Origin: Streptomyces sp. NBC_01571
GTDB lineage: Bacteria > Actinomycetota > Actinomycetes > Streptomycetales > Streptomycetaceae
NCBI RefSeq assembly: GCF_026339875.1
Contig: NZ_JAPEPZ010000001.1
Location: 3,596,001 to 3,660,000 of the forward strand
Direction: 5' to 3'
DNA: 64,000 bases
Shown here: piece by piece, positions 33,915-42,406 of the stretch
How positions within the stretch are numbered: the stretch's first letter is position 1
How the letters are laid out: each line of letters opens with the position of its first letter
The notes under the pieces: generated by a model
What the model saw: only the letters and a program-made list of their open reading frames with translations
Told to the model about the DNA's origin: nothing
The model's database searches: none
Position numbers and translations under genes: made by a program

Positions 33915-34688
33915 ATGGCACGTACAGCGCGCACTCGGACGGTGGCCGCGACCGGCGCCGTCGTGGCCCTCGTCGCGACGCTCGCGGCATGCGGCGCGGG
34001 CGCCGGGGACGACCGGCATCCGGAGCACCGGTCCTTCGCCCTGCACGGGCGCACGCTCACCGTGGACTCGGACGACTCCGCGCTCGAGCTCGTGGTCGCC
34101 GACTCCGCGCGTACGGACACGGTCGACGTCACCCGGTGGTTCCAGGGGCACGTCGTCGTCGGAGGCGACCCCCGGGTGACCTGGGCGATGAAGGGCGACC
34201 GGCTCACCCTGCGGATGAAGTGCTCGGGCATGATCGCCGACTGCAGCGCCAAGCACCGGATCGTGGTGCCGTCCGGCGTCGCCGTGAACGTCGTCGACGG
34301 GGACGGCAGCGTACGGGCGAACGGATTCACGGCGGCGCTGAACATCCGCACGTCAGACGGCAGTGTCCGCGTGACGGACTCCTCCGGCCCCCTGGACCTG
34401 CGCAGCGGCGACGGTTCGATCAGCGCGCTCGACGTGGACTCGCGCCAGGTGCGCGCCCGCACCGAGGACGGCTCCGTACGGCTCGGACTCGGCGTCGTAC
34501 CGGACCTGGTGGAGTCCCGCAGCGGCGACGGTTCGCTCACCATCGAGCTGCCCCACCACGCCTACCGGGTGAGCACCGGGAGCGACGACGGCTCGGTGCA
34601 TGTGTCCGTGCCCCGGGACCCGGCCGGCTCGCACCGGATCTCCGCCCACACCGGCGACGGGAGCATCACCGTGCGGACCGCGAAGTAG
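33915..34688 (+). CDS. DUF4097-type beta-helix lipoprotein
   Basis: 257 residues from ATG 33915. The lipoprotein signal is GAVVALVATLAACGAGAGDD with lipobox LAAC. The exported part is a repeated D-G-S-(V/I) pattern (VVDGDGSVRANGF, RTSDGSVRVTDSSG, RSGDGSISALDVDS, RTEDGSVRLGLGV, RSGDGSLTIELPHH, SDDGSVHVSVPRD, HTGDGSITVRTAK). This corresponds to the strand turns of a DUF4097 (putative adhesin) beta-solenoid. Membrane-tethered on the outer face; function unknown. First chromosomal gene to the right of the tRNA-Val. Confidence 0.85.
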   Translation: MARTARTRTVAATGAVVALVATLAACGAGAGDDRHPEHRSFALHGRTLTVDSDDSALELVVADSARTDTVDVTRWFQGHVVVGGDPRVTWAMKGDRLTLRMKCSGMIADCSAKHRIVVPSGVAVNVVDGDGSVRANGFTAALNIRTSDGSVRVTDSSGPLDLRSGDGSISALDVDSRQVRARTEDGSVRLGLGVVPDLVESRSGDGSLTIELPHHAYRVSTGSDDGSVHVSVPRDPAGSHRISAHTGDGSITVRTAK

Positions 34689-34865
34689 CCCGCGGTAGAC
34701 CTTACGGTGCGAACCGAGGGGACTAGCCGAGGGGACTAGCCGACGAGGTGAGCCGACGGTTCAAGCTCGCGGTGCGAACTTGCGAACCTTTCGGCCCGTG
34801 TGTTCGTCCTCTACCGGTGGGAGAATGACACCGGTACAGGGTGGATGACAGCACGGGAGAGGGAT

Positions 34866-36269
34866 GTGACGGCGACGACATCTTCAGAGCCGCACACACC
34901 GTCGTCGTCAGGCGCGCCCTCGCCGTGTCCCCGTCGGGCCCGTCGCGCCCGTGGGTACGGTGACGCGCTGGCTCTCCTGACGCTCCCCCTGCTCGCCGCG
35001 CTCGTCCTGCCCGCCGCGTTCGCCGGCGGCGGCACCCGCCGGTGGTTCGGCGGGCGTTCCGAGAGTCAGCGGGCCGAGGCGCAGGCCGCGAAGGACGCCG
35101 CCGCGGCCGCCTTCTACGAACTGGACACCGCCCAGCGGGATCTGCGGATCTCGATCGAGACGATCACCGCTGTCGACGACTCCCCCGCCGCCCGCCGCGC
35201 CGTCTCCGACTTCGAGGCGCTGGGGCAGCGCATCGACGAGGCGAGTCGGAAGTACATCGAGGCCGTCGACGCCCACGATCTCGACCGGGACGAGCTGGAG
35301 GCCTCGGTCGCCGCGCGCGCCCGTGCCGAGCTGACCGCCGCAAAGGACGAGCTGAACCGGGTGAAGGGCGAGCTGGACCGGTACGCGCAGGGGCTCGGTC
35401 CACTGCTCGGCAACGCCGAGACCCAGCTGGCCCGCCTCGCGCCGGCCGTCGAACGGGCCCGCCAGGCGCTGCTCGCCGCCTCGAACGCGCTCGACGACGT
35501 ACGTGGCTCCGGGCTCACGGCCGACGATCTCGCCGCCCGCCTGGCCGCCCTCGGACCCGAACTGACCAGGCTCAACCAAGGGGCCGGGCAGCACGGCGTG
35601 CCCGAGACGCTGGAACGGGCCGAGCGGGTGTCGCGAGAGGCCGCGGCGGTGCGCGCGGAGGCCGAGCGGCTGCCGGAGCGGGCCGCCGAGATCGACCACC
35701 GGCTGGTGTCGCTGCGCACCCGCGCCGAGGCGCTGACCACCCGTGCCGGGCAGGTGGAGCCGGTACTGAGCGAGCTGCGGCGCCGGTTCACGGCCGCGTG
35801 CTGGCAGGACTTGCAGCACGTACCGGACCATGCCGCGGAGAACGTACGGCAGGCCGAGCTCAAGCTGAAGGAGGCGCAGGCCGCGCGGGACGCCCAGCGC
35901 TGGCCGGACGCGACCTCGCTGCTGTCCACCGTGCGGGCACTGCTGAACGGTACCGACGAGGCCGTGTCGGCGGCCGGCGACCGGCTGCGGCGGCTGAACG
36001 CCGTCGCCAAGGACCCGCAGCAGGAGATCGACCGCACCCGGTTCGCCCTGCGCGACGCCCAGCGGCTGGCCATGGCGGGCCGCAACACACCGGACCCGCG
36101 GCACGCCCGTCCCCTCGACGAGGCCGTGGCCCGCCTGGACCGCGCCGTCTCCACGCTGGAGGGTCGCCATCCCGACTTCTGGCACTTCCTGACCGAGACG
36201 GAGGCGGTACGGGGGGTGGCGGCTCGGGTCGTCTCGCAGATCCGAGGGGAGCGTGGAGCCGGGGCCTGA
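34866..36269 (+). CDS. Membrane-anchored coiled-coil protein
   Basis: About 467 residues if GTG 34866 is the start (GGGAGAGGG just upstream); earlier in-frame starts at 34800 and 34845 are possible. After a Ser/Thr/Pro-rich head and basic RRARRARGYGD comes one membrane helix (ALALLTLPLLAALVLPAAFA). The remaining ~400 residues are nearly continuous coiled coil rich in Ala, Arg, Glu, Leu (SQRAEAQAAKDAAAAAFYEL, ARAELTAAKDELNRVKGELD, RAERVSREAAAVRAEAERLP, EIDHRLVSLRTRAEALTTRA). Similar large coiled-coil proteins occur across Streptomyces as hypotheticals, sometimes fused to TPM domains; no TPM domain is seen here. A structural or scaffolding role is likely. Confidence 0.75.
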   Translation: MTATTSSEPHTPSSSGAPSPCPRRARRARGYGDALALLTLPLLAALVLPAAFAGGGTRRWFGGRSESQRAEAQAAKDAAAAAFYELDTAQRDLRISIETITAVDDSPAARRAVSDFEALGQRIDEASRKYIEAVDAHDLDRDELEASVAARARAELTAAKDELNRVKGELDRYAQGLGPLLGNAETQLARLAPAVERARQALLAASNALDDVRGSGLTADDLAARLAALGPELTRLNQGAGQHGVPETLERAERVSREAAAVRAEAERLPERAAEIDHRLVSLRTRAEALTTRAGQVEPVLSELRRRFTAACWQDLQHVPDHAAENVRQAELKLKEAQAARDAQRWPDATSLLSTVRALLNGTDEAVSAAGDRLRRLNAVAKDPQQEIDRTRFALRDAQRLAMAGRNTPDPRHARPLDEAVARLDRAVSTLEGRHPDFWHFLTETEAVRGVAARVVSQIRGERGAGA

Positions 36270-36400
36270 CCGCTCCGGGCCTGCCTCACCGCTCCGGGCC
36301 TGCCTCACCACCGCCGGCGGTCCTGTGGTGGCGGTCCGGGCCTCGCGGGCGGATGCTGGTGGGTACGTACGGCCTCCGCTAGCTGCAGAGGGAGGCGGAT

Positions 36401-37105
36401 ATGGCCACGCACGTACTTCGTCCCGGACCCGGAAAGCGCTTCGTCCTCGACGAGCATCTGCCCGTCGATCACCGGCTGAGCACGTTCTACCGGATCGGCG
36501 CGGGCCTCATGGGCCTGTTTCTGCTCGCCTTCGGCATCCTGGGCCTGACCGACAACATCGGCTTCTTCACCACCCACGGGGACACGGTCGTGGGGCTGAA
36601 CACCAACGGCACGCTCAGTGTGCTGTCGATCTGCGCCGGGCTCGTCCTGTTCGCGGGCATGATGATCGGCGGGAACGTCGCCTCCACCGTCAACATGATC
36701 CTCGGTGTGCTGTTCATCCTCAGCGGCTTCCTGAACCTGGCGCTGTTGGACACCACCTTCAACTTCCTCGCCTTCCACATCCAGAACGTGCTGTTCAGCT
36801 TCGTGGTGGGCGTCCTGCTGATGTTCTTCGGGATGTACGGAAGGGTCGGCACGGCCCTGCCGCACGACAACCCGTACTGGAAGGCCCGCCACCCCGAAGC
36901 GGTGGAACGGGACGAGCGGACGCGGACTCTTCAGGAGTCGGCCACGGCGACGGCGCTGCAACGAGGCCGCAGCACCCCGGCGGCCCCGGCGGCCCCGGCG
37001 GCCCCGGGTACGACGATCTCCGGCGACAAGGACCCCGGCACCGTGGGCCACGGCACCATGGACCCCGGGAGCAAGGATCCCGGGGAAACCGGGGGGATTT
37101 CATGA
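36401..37105 (+). CDS. DUF4383 four-helix membrane protein
   Basis: 234 residues from ATG 36401 with GGAGG six bases upstream. Helices: RIGAGLMGLFLLAFGILGLT, SVLSICAGLVLFAGMMIGGN, STVNMILGVLFILSGFLNLA and IQNVLFSFVVGVLLMFFGMY. The NPYWKARHPEAVERDE segment follows, then a low-complexity Ala/Pro/Gly/Asp tail. This is the actinobacterial DUF4383 family, of unknown function. The tail has near-repeats (DKDPGTVGHGTMDPGSKDPG). Confidence 0.85.
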   Translation: MATHVLRPGPGKRFVLDEHLPVDHRLSTFYRIGAGLMGLFLLAFGILGLTDNIGFFTTHGDTVVGLNTNGTLSVLSICAGLVLFAGMMIGGNVASTVNMILGVLFILSGFLNLALLDTTFNFLAFHIQNVLFSFVVGVLLMFFGMYGRVGTALPHDNPYWKARHPEAVERDERTRTLQESATATALQRGRSTPAAPAAPAAPGTTISGDKDPGTVGHGTMDPGSKDPGETGGIS

Positions 37106-37154
37106 AGGAAAGGTCAACTTCCTTAACGGATAGGTAAGTTGACCGGACCCTCGG

Positions 37155-38456
37155 TTACTTCACCACTGTCGACCAGTCCGGCGACTGCGCGGGGTCCAGG
37201 CTGCGCAACCGCTCCAGCGTCGCCGGCTTCTGGACGTCGAGCCAGTCGGCCAGTTCCCGGAAGGACACACAGCGAACGCCCTTCTTGGTGCAGACGTTCT
37301 TGACGACCTGATCGATGGACTTCATGTAGATGCCACCGTTCCAGTCCTCGAAGTGGTTGCCGATGAAGAGCGGCGCCCGACTGCCGTAGTACACGCGGTC
37401 GAAGCCCGCCATGTACGACTTCACGGTCTCCTGTTCCCACTCCGGGTACTTCGCCGGGTCGCCGGTGGTCTCGCCCTCGGACTGGTTGTAGAGGAAGTTG
37501 AAGTCCATGGACAGGCCCTGGTACTTGCCGCCCTCGTAGGGAAGCATCTGGAGCGGGAAGTCCCAGACGCCCTCCTTCTTGGCGGGCCATATCTGGAAAT
37601 CGCCGGCCGAGCTGGCGTCGTAGCGCCACTTGTACTTCTTGGCGGTGGCCTTCATGGCCTTGAGCAGGTTCTGCTGCCCCTCCAGGCACGGCGCGCGGCC
37701 GCCGTTGACCTCGCGCGTGGGGTCGAAGGGCAGGGCCGGCAGGTCGTTGTAGCCGGTGTTGGTCTTCCACTTCTCCACGAAGGAGAAGAACTGGTCGATC
37801 TCGCTCTCCCACTCCGCCACGCTCCAGTCCCCGCCGCCCTTGTCGCCGCAGAAGTGGCCGTTGAAGTGGGTGCCGATCTCGTTGCCCTCCTTCCACGCCT
37901 CGCCGAGCTGCTCCACCGTGGTGCGGATGTGCTCGTCGGTGGGATAGCTGATCGCGGCGGAGCCCGGCGAGTGCATCGGCGGCTCGTAGAGCGTCTTCTT
38001 GGCCTTGGGCAGCAGATAGATGCCGGTCAGGAAGAACGTCATGTGGGCGTTGTATTCCTTGGCCATCTCCGTGTAGTGCGAGAAGAGCTTGTCGTCGCCC
38101 TGCAGGGCGCCGTCCCAGGAGAAGACGACGAACTGGGGCGGCTTCTCACCCGGCTTGAGCGGCACGGGCTTCAACTCGCCCTTCTGCGGGCCGCTGTAGG
38201 ACGTGGAGCCGTCCCCGAGCACCTTGGTCCTCCCGTCCCACACGGGCTCCTTGGGCGCCTTCGGGGCGGCGCTGGAGCCGCGTCCGGCGGACGCGGCCGG
38301 AGTGGTGCTGTCGGAGCCCCGCAGGGCCAGGAAGGTGGCCGTCGAGGTGGCCACGACGAGGAAGGCCGTCATCGCCACGAAACTCTGGCGGGCGGACGTG
38401 GCAGCGGAACCGGGAGCGGGCTCGCGGCGGCGGCGCCTGCTGTGCTTCGAGTTCAT
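37155..38456 (-). CDS. Secreted/membrane-anchored polysaccharide-deacetylase-like protein
   Basis: 433 residues from ATG 38456 (a GTG three codons upstream is possible). A basic N-terminus (SKHSRRRRREP) and one hydrophobic segment (SFVAMTAFLVVATSTATFLA) precede a Ser/Ala linker and a long catalytic-type domain. Hallmarks: FVVFSWDGALQGDDKLFSHY (D of motif I), HMTFFLTGIYLLPK, GNEIGTHFNGHFCGDKGGGD (H-x3-H-like motif II, as in NodB folds) and RAPLFIGNHFEDWNGGIYMK. These resemble the (beta/alpha)7 carbohydrate esterase 4 fold. The metal triad appears as D, H, H. Probably acts on cell-wall or extracellular glycans. Downstream of the PBP gene on the same strand, which fits an envelope role. Confidence 0.78.
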   Translation of the reverse strand: MNSKHSRRRRREPAPGSAATSARQSFVAMTAFLVVATSTATFLALRGSDSTTPAASAGRGSSAAPKAPKEPVWDGRTKVLGDGSTSYSGPQKGELKPVPLKPGEKPPQFVVFSWDGALQGDDKLFSHYTEMAKEYNAHMTFFLTGIYLLPKAKKTLYEPPMHSPGSAAISYPTDEHIRTTVEQLGEAWKEGNEIGTHFNGHFCGDKGGGDWSVAEWESEIDQFFSFVEKWKTNTGYNDLPALPFDPTREVNGGRAPCLEGQQNLLKAMKATAKKYKWRYDASSAGDFQIWPAKKEGVWDFPLQMLPYEGGKYQGLSMDFNFLYNQSEGETTGDPAKYPEWEQETVKSYMAGFDRVYYGSRAPLFIGNHFEDWNGGIYMKSIDQVVKNVCTKKGVRCVSFRELADWLDVQKPATLERLRSLDPAQSPDWSTVVK

Positions 38457-38516
38457 ACGGGGCACATTCTGGGAAGGGGGCGGACGGAGCGAGGGACGGC
38501 TTCTCGGCCGTCGTGG

Positions 38517-40919
38517 TCAGCCGAGCGGGCTCATGGCGCCGGCCCAGATGCCGTACGGGACATCGTCGTCGGGGGTGCCTGCGATCCCCTTGAGCGGCAG
38601 CGGTTCGAGACTCTTGGTCAGGTCCAGGCGGTAGAGGACGATCGCCGTCGACACGGACCGGTTCGTGCCCACGTACCAGGCGGCCTTGTCGTCCTGTGTG
38701 GTGCCGGCCTTGCCGGCCGTCTGCGGCGCGGACTGGGCCGCGGCGGGGTGCGCGCCGCGGAAGGCGTCCGTGAGCGCCTCGGTGACCTGGCCGGCCACCT
38801 CGGGGCGTACCGCGCGGCGGGGCCGGGGCGTGGCCAGGGCGACCGAGGAGCCGTTGCGGGTGACGCGTCGCACGGAGTACGGCTCGGTGTGCGACCCGTC
38901 CGCGGCGAAGGTGGCGTAGGAGTTCGCCATCCGGATCGCGCTCGGTGTGGAGCTGCCCAGCGACAGCGCGGGCACCTGCGGTCCCAGGCTGGAGGAGAGC
39001 AGTCCGCTCGCCTCGGCGGTCTGCCGCACCCTGTCCAGTCCGGTGTCCATGCCGAGTTGCATGAACGGCACGTTCACGGACTCGGCCAGCGCCTTGCGCA
39101 GGCTGATCCGCCCCCAGGACTTGTTGCCGTCGTTGTGGGCGGCGACCTTCTTGCCGCTGCGGTCCCAGTAGGGGCCCTCGGGTGTGGAGACGGGGACGCC
39201 GTCGTCGGCGTCGTAGAGGGACTCGGGCGAGACCGGTGTCGCCGTGCTGTCGCGGGTCTTGTGCACACCGTGCTGGAGCCCGGCGGCGTAGACGAACGGC
39301 AGGAAGGCCGAGCCGGCCGGGACGGTCGTCGCGTTGGACTCGTTGTAGCCCTGCGTCCGGTGGTCCGGGCCGCCGTAGACGGCGAGTATCCGGCCGTCGG
39401 TGGCCACCGAGGCGGCCCCGTAGTGCGCGGTCTTCGCCGTGTCGGCGTCGTCCTTGCGCGCCTTGTCGCGGGCCTTGGTGACGGCGTCGGTGAGCGCGGT
39501 CTCCCGCTTGCGGTCGAAGGTCGTGTAGATCTGGTAGCCGCCCAGGTCGAACTCCTTGTCGGAGATGTGGCCGGCCTTCTTGGCGTACTGGGTGGCCAGC
39601 TCCACCAGGTAGTCGCTCTGCTTGCCGGTGTCGTAGACCCGGCCCTGCTTGAGCGGCTCGGGGAACTTCGTGTAGTTGGCGCGCTCGGCGGGCGACAGCT
39701 GGCCGATCTTGACCATGCGGTCGAGGATCCAGGACCAGCGTTCCACGGCCCGGTCGTGGTTCTTCTGGCTCAGCGTGGGGTCGTAGAGGCCCGCGCCCTT
39801 GAGGAGCGAGGCGAGGAAGGCTCCCTCGCTCGCGTTGAGCCGGCTCACGTCCTTGCCGTAGTAGGCCTGGGAGGCGCGCTGGAGGCCGTAGGTGCCGCGG
39901 CCGAACCAGCTGGTGTTGAGGTAGCCCTCCAGGATCTTGTCCTTGCTCATCCTGTTGTCGAGCTTCAGGGAGATCATGGCCTCGGTGAACTTGCGGGTCA
40001 CCGTCTGGTTCTGGGTCAGATAGACGTTCTTGACGTACTGCTGGGTGATCGTCGAGCCGCCCTGGGTGTCCCCCTGGCCCACCGTGCGCACCAGGGCGCG
40101 GCTGATGCCCTTGAGGGAGATGCCCGGGTCGGAGTAGAAGCTCTCGTTCTCCGCCGCCAGCACCGCCCAGCGCACCTGCTCGGGGATGTCCTTCAGCGGC
40201 ATCGCCTGCCGCTGCACCCACCCGGTGCGGGCCATGGGCGTTCCGTCCGACCAGAAGTAGACGTTGTCCTGCTGGGTGGCATAGGTGTTCAGGTTCTTGG
40301 GGATGTCCGTGGCGGCGTACGCGATGGCCAGCAGGGAGGTGCTCAGGCCGATGGCCAGGCCCCATGCCGCCAGCCACTGCCGCCACGAGGGCACCCAGCG
40401 CCGCCAGCCGGTACGGCCCGGCCGGGGGTACTGCGGTTTCAGACGGCGGGCGAGAGGTGCGAGCCGCCCGGCGAGGACGGAGGACTGCACGGGCCGACGA
40501 CGCGAGCCACGATGGCGTGAACTCGCCCCTCTGTCGGCTTGTTCTGTGTCCTCCTCCGCGGCCGCGGGCTCCTCGTCGGGAGTGCCGTCGGGAACCTCGG
40601 CGCGCGGCGGTATACGGAGCTGGGTGGTCTCCTCCGCGGGACCGTCCGCGCGCGGCGGTATACGAAACTGGGTGGTCTCCTCCGCGGGACCGTCCGCGCG
40701 CGGCGGTATACGAAACTGGGTCGTCTCCTCCGCGGGACCGTCCGCGCGCGGCGGTATACGAAACTGGGTCGTCTCCTCCGCGGGGAGGCCGGTGCGCGGC
40801 GGTATACGTAGTTGGGTGGTCTCCTCGGCAGCGGTCTCGTTCCCCGTACGCCGGCCCGCGGCGTCCTTCGGCGCGGCCTCGCGGCGGCCCGTGCGGCCGT
40901 CGTCCTCCGGTTCAGCCAT
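38517..40919 (-). CDS. Class A penicillin-binding protein with altered transpeptidase active site
   Basis: 800 residues from ATG 40919 (GGAG eight bases upstream; the longer frame to 40961 is less likely). The cytoplasmic head has five 16-residue AEETTQ(F/L)RIPPR repeats. One helix follows (LAAWGLAIGLSTSLLAIAYA). The glycosyltransferase (GT51) domain is intact: AVLAAENESFYSDPGISLKG (catalytic Glu), GDTQGGSTITQQYVKNVYLT, EGYLNTSWFGRGTYGLQRAS. In the transpeptidase domain the first motif reads PAGSAFLPF: Ser537 is present but the SxxK lysine is Leu540. SVN (614-616) is normal and K737-A-G-T-T replaces KTG. The enzyme can probably polymerise glycan but its cross-linking ability is doubtful. Confidence 0.9.
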   Translation of the reverse strand: MAEPEDDGRTGRREAAPKDAAGRRTGNETAAEETTQLRIPPRTGLPAEETTQFRIPPRADGPAEETTQFRIPPRADGPAEETTQFRIPPRADGPAEETTQLRIPPRAEVPDGTPDEEPAAAEEDTEQADRGASSRHRGSRRRPVQSSVLAGRLAPLARRLKPQYPRPGRTGWRRWVPSWRQWLAAWGLAIGLSTSLLAIAYAATDIPKNLNTYATQQDNVYFWSDGTPMARTGWVQRQAMPLKDIPEQVRWAVLAAENESFYSDPGISLKGISRALVRTVGQGDTQGGSTITQQYVKNVYLTQNQTVTRKFTEAMISLKLDNRMSKDKILEGYLNTSWFGRGTYGLQRASQAYYGKDVSRLNASEGAFLASLLKGAGLYDPTLSQKNHDRAVERWSWILDRMVKIGQLSPAERANYTKFPEPLKQGRVYDTGKQSDYLVELATQYAKKAGHISDKEFDLGGYQIYTTFDRKRETALTDAVTKARDKARKDDADTAKTAHYGAASVATDGRILAVYGGPDHRTQGYNESNATTVPAGSAFLPFVYAAGLQHGVHKTRDSTATPVSPESLYDADDGVPVSTPEGPYWDRSGKKVAAHNDGNKSWGRISLRKALAESVNVPFMQLGMDTGLDRVRQTAEASGLLSSSLGPQVPALSLGSSTPSAIRMANSYATFAADGSHTEPYSVRRVTRNGSSVALATPRPRRAVRPEVAGQVTEALTDAFRGAHPAAAQSAPQTAGKAGTTQDDKAAWYVGTNRSVSTAIVLYRLDLTKSLEPLPLKGIAGTPDDDVPYGIWAGAMSPLG
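40594..40833 (-). repeat. Five 48-bp in-frame tandem repeats in the PBP head
   Basis: Each unit encodes AEETTQFRIPPRADGP or a close variant; the inner three are almost identical at DNA level. The Thr-Thr-Gln core with acidic residues before it resembles Ser/Thr-kinase phosphorylation sites read by FHA domains in actinobacterial cell-wall regulation (inference). Confidence 0.85.
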
Positions 40920-41273
40920 GGCGGGCTCCGGCGCGTGGACGGCCCAGAGGATGCGGGACATCCATGCGATGCCATGCCTCGGTCACGACTGCGTCTCCCT
41001 CCGCACTTCGGAATTGCGCGCGCGGGCAGATGCAGCGGCCGCACATGCGGCTGCGAGCCCCCCTCCCCGACCTTGCGGCTCGTCGCGGCCCTCTTAAATT
41101 ATCAGCGACTAATACGATCTCTTCGCTCAGGAACGAGACAGAGATGTTCCGGAGCTCAAGTCGGCCTGCCGCCCGCGACCGTGAACTGTCTGTTTCCGGT
41201 CCCCGCCGATCCCACCCGAAAGCCGGGTCACGGAACACTGCGATCGTCGCCACCGGCCCGCTAACCTGGGCAC

Positions 41274-41498
41274 ATGCCTCGCTACGAGTACCGCTGCCGG
41301 ACCTGCGGCGACACCTTCGAACTGAGCCGGCCCATGGCGGATTCCGCGGCCCCCGCGGCCTGCCCCGCCGGGCACGACGACACAGTGAAACTTCTCTCCA
41401 CCGTCGCGGTCGCGACGGGCGGCGCGGCGCCGGCGCCGCGCACGAGCGGTGGTGGAGGCGGGGGCGGCGGTTGCTGCGGCGGCGGCTGCTGCGGCTGA
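41274..41498 (+). CDS. FmdB-type zinc ribbon protein with Gly/Cys tail
   Basis: 74 residues: MPRYEYRCRTCGDTFELSRP, CPAGHDDTVKLLSTVAV, then a Gly run and the end GGCCGGGCCG. The MPxYxYxCxxCG start and CPxG-H zinc ribbon define the FmdB family. The polyglycine and double CC tail is a feature of actinobacterial members. Function uncertain; FmdB was named for regulation of formamidase. Single gene between the PBP and the Ter locus. Confidence 0.85.
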   Translation: MPRYEYRCRTCGDTFELSRPMADSAAPAACPAGHDDTVKLLSTVAVATGGAAPAPRTSGGGGGGGGCCGGGCCG

Positions 41499-41531
41499 GC
41501 CGCCCTTTCTCAGGAACTCTTCACGTTCGTC

Positions 41532-41570
41532 CGGCGGGTCCCGGGAGCGCCGCCCCCGGGAGACCCGCCG
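41532..41570. terminator. Bidirectional hairpin between FmdB and the HAD gene
   Basis: CGGCGGGTCCCGGG pairs with CCCGGGAGACCCGCCG, with a one- to two-base bulge, between convergent genes. Confidence 0.6.
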
Positions 41571-41578
41571 ACGTCTTC

Positions 41579-42406
41579 TCAGACCGGGCCCGGTCGCCCG
41601 CAGGCGGCCATGAACTCCCGCAGGATCCGTTCGCCCGCCGCGACGCCCCGCTCCGGGAGCGCCGTGACCGCGGGCCCGGTCCAGTCGGCCTCGGCCAGCT
41701 CGCCGTGGCCCGGACGCCAGCCCCGGTCGGCGGCCAGCAGCAGGTCGGCGTCGAGGAGGGAGTCGCCGGCGGCGAGGGTCAGGGTCGTGCCGGTGCGCCG
41801 GGCGATCTCCCGCATCGCCGCGCTCTTGGTGAGCGGCTTCGGAACGGCGTAGACCTTGCGGCCCTGGAGCGAGACCGTCCAGCCGCGGTTCTCGGCCCAG
41901 ACGGCGAGATCCTTCACCCACTCCTCGGGCAGCAGCTCGCGCTCGACGACGAGATAGACGAACAGGTCCTCGGCGACCCGGTGCTTGCGGACCCAGGCCG
42001 GGTCGGCGGTGGCCTCCAGGTGCGCGCGCACCTCGGCCAGCGGAGCGCACTCGGCGGCGATCCGCGCGGTCACCCGCGCGTGCCACTGCGGATCGGACAC
42101 GCCGTCGACGAGCAGGTGTCCACCGTTGGCGCAGATCGCGTACTTCGGGGCGGGGCCCGGCAGGTTGATGCGCTGGTACTGCTTGCGGGTGCGGGTCGTG
42201 GTGGGCACGAAGTCCGCCGTGTCGCCGAGTTCCGAGAGCAGCGCGGCGGCCGTCTCTGTCATGTACGACAGCGGCCTGCTCTCGTGCACCTCGACGCAGA
42301 GCAGCCGGGGCGCCCGTGCGTCCGGCATGGTCAGCCCGAGGGCGGCGGCGGAGTAGATGAGCGTACGGTCCAGGTCGCTGGCGACGAGTGTGTTGGCCGC
42401 GGACAT
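41579..42406 (-). CDS. HAD phosphatase of the Ter biosynthetic module
   Basis: 275 residues. VASDLDRTLIYSAAALGL holds motif I (D-L-D-R-T), FVPTTTRTRKQYQRINLPGP motif II, and LTLAAGDSLLDADLLLAADR motif IV (G-D-S-x-x-D), with KPLTKSAAMREIAR providing the Lys region. The large C2-type cap resembles Cof/SPP-like phosphatases. Together with the PRTase fusion and lyase upstream (one-base overlap with the PRTase gene) it forms the enzymatic arm seen next to TerD proteins in Ter stress loci. The product is unknown; a nucleoside- or phosphoribosyl-derived compound has been proposed for such operons. Confidence 0.85.
   Translation of the reverse strand: MSAANTLVASDLDRTLIYSAAALGLTMPDARAPRLLCVEVHESRPLSYMTETAAALLSELGDTADFVPTTTRTRKQYQRINLPGPAPKYAICANGGHLLVDGVSDPQWHARVTARIAAECAPLAEVRAHLEATADPAWVRKHRVAEDLFVYLVVERELLPEEWVKDLAVWAENRGWTVSLQGRKVYAVPKPLTKSAAMREIARRTGTTLTLAAGDSLLDADLLLAADRGWRPGHGELAEADWTGPAVTALPERGVAAGERILREFMAACGRPGPV

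Noticed and set aside
37353..40520. 1055-codon plus-strand open frame
   Set aside because: Lies antisense to the PBP and deacetylase-like genes, whose domains and motifs are unmistakable.
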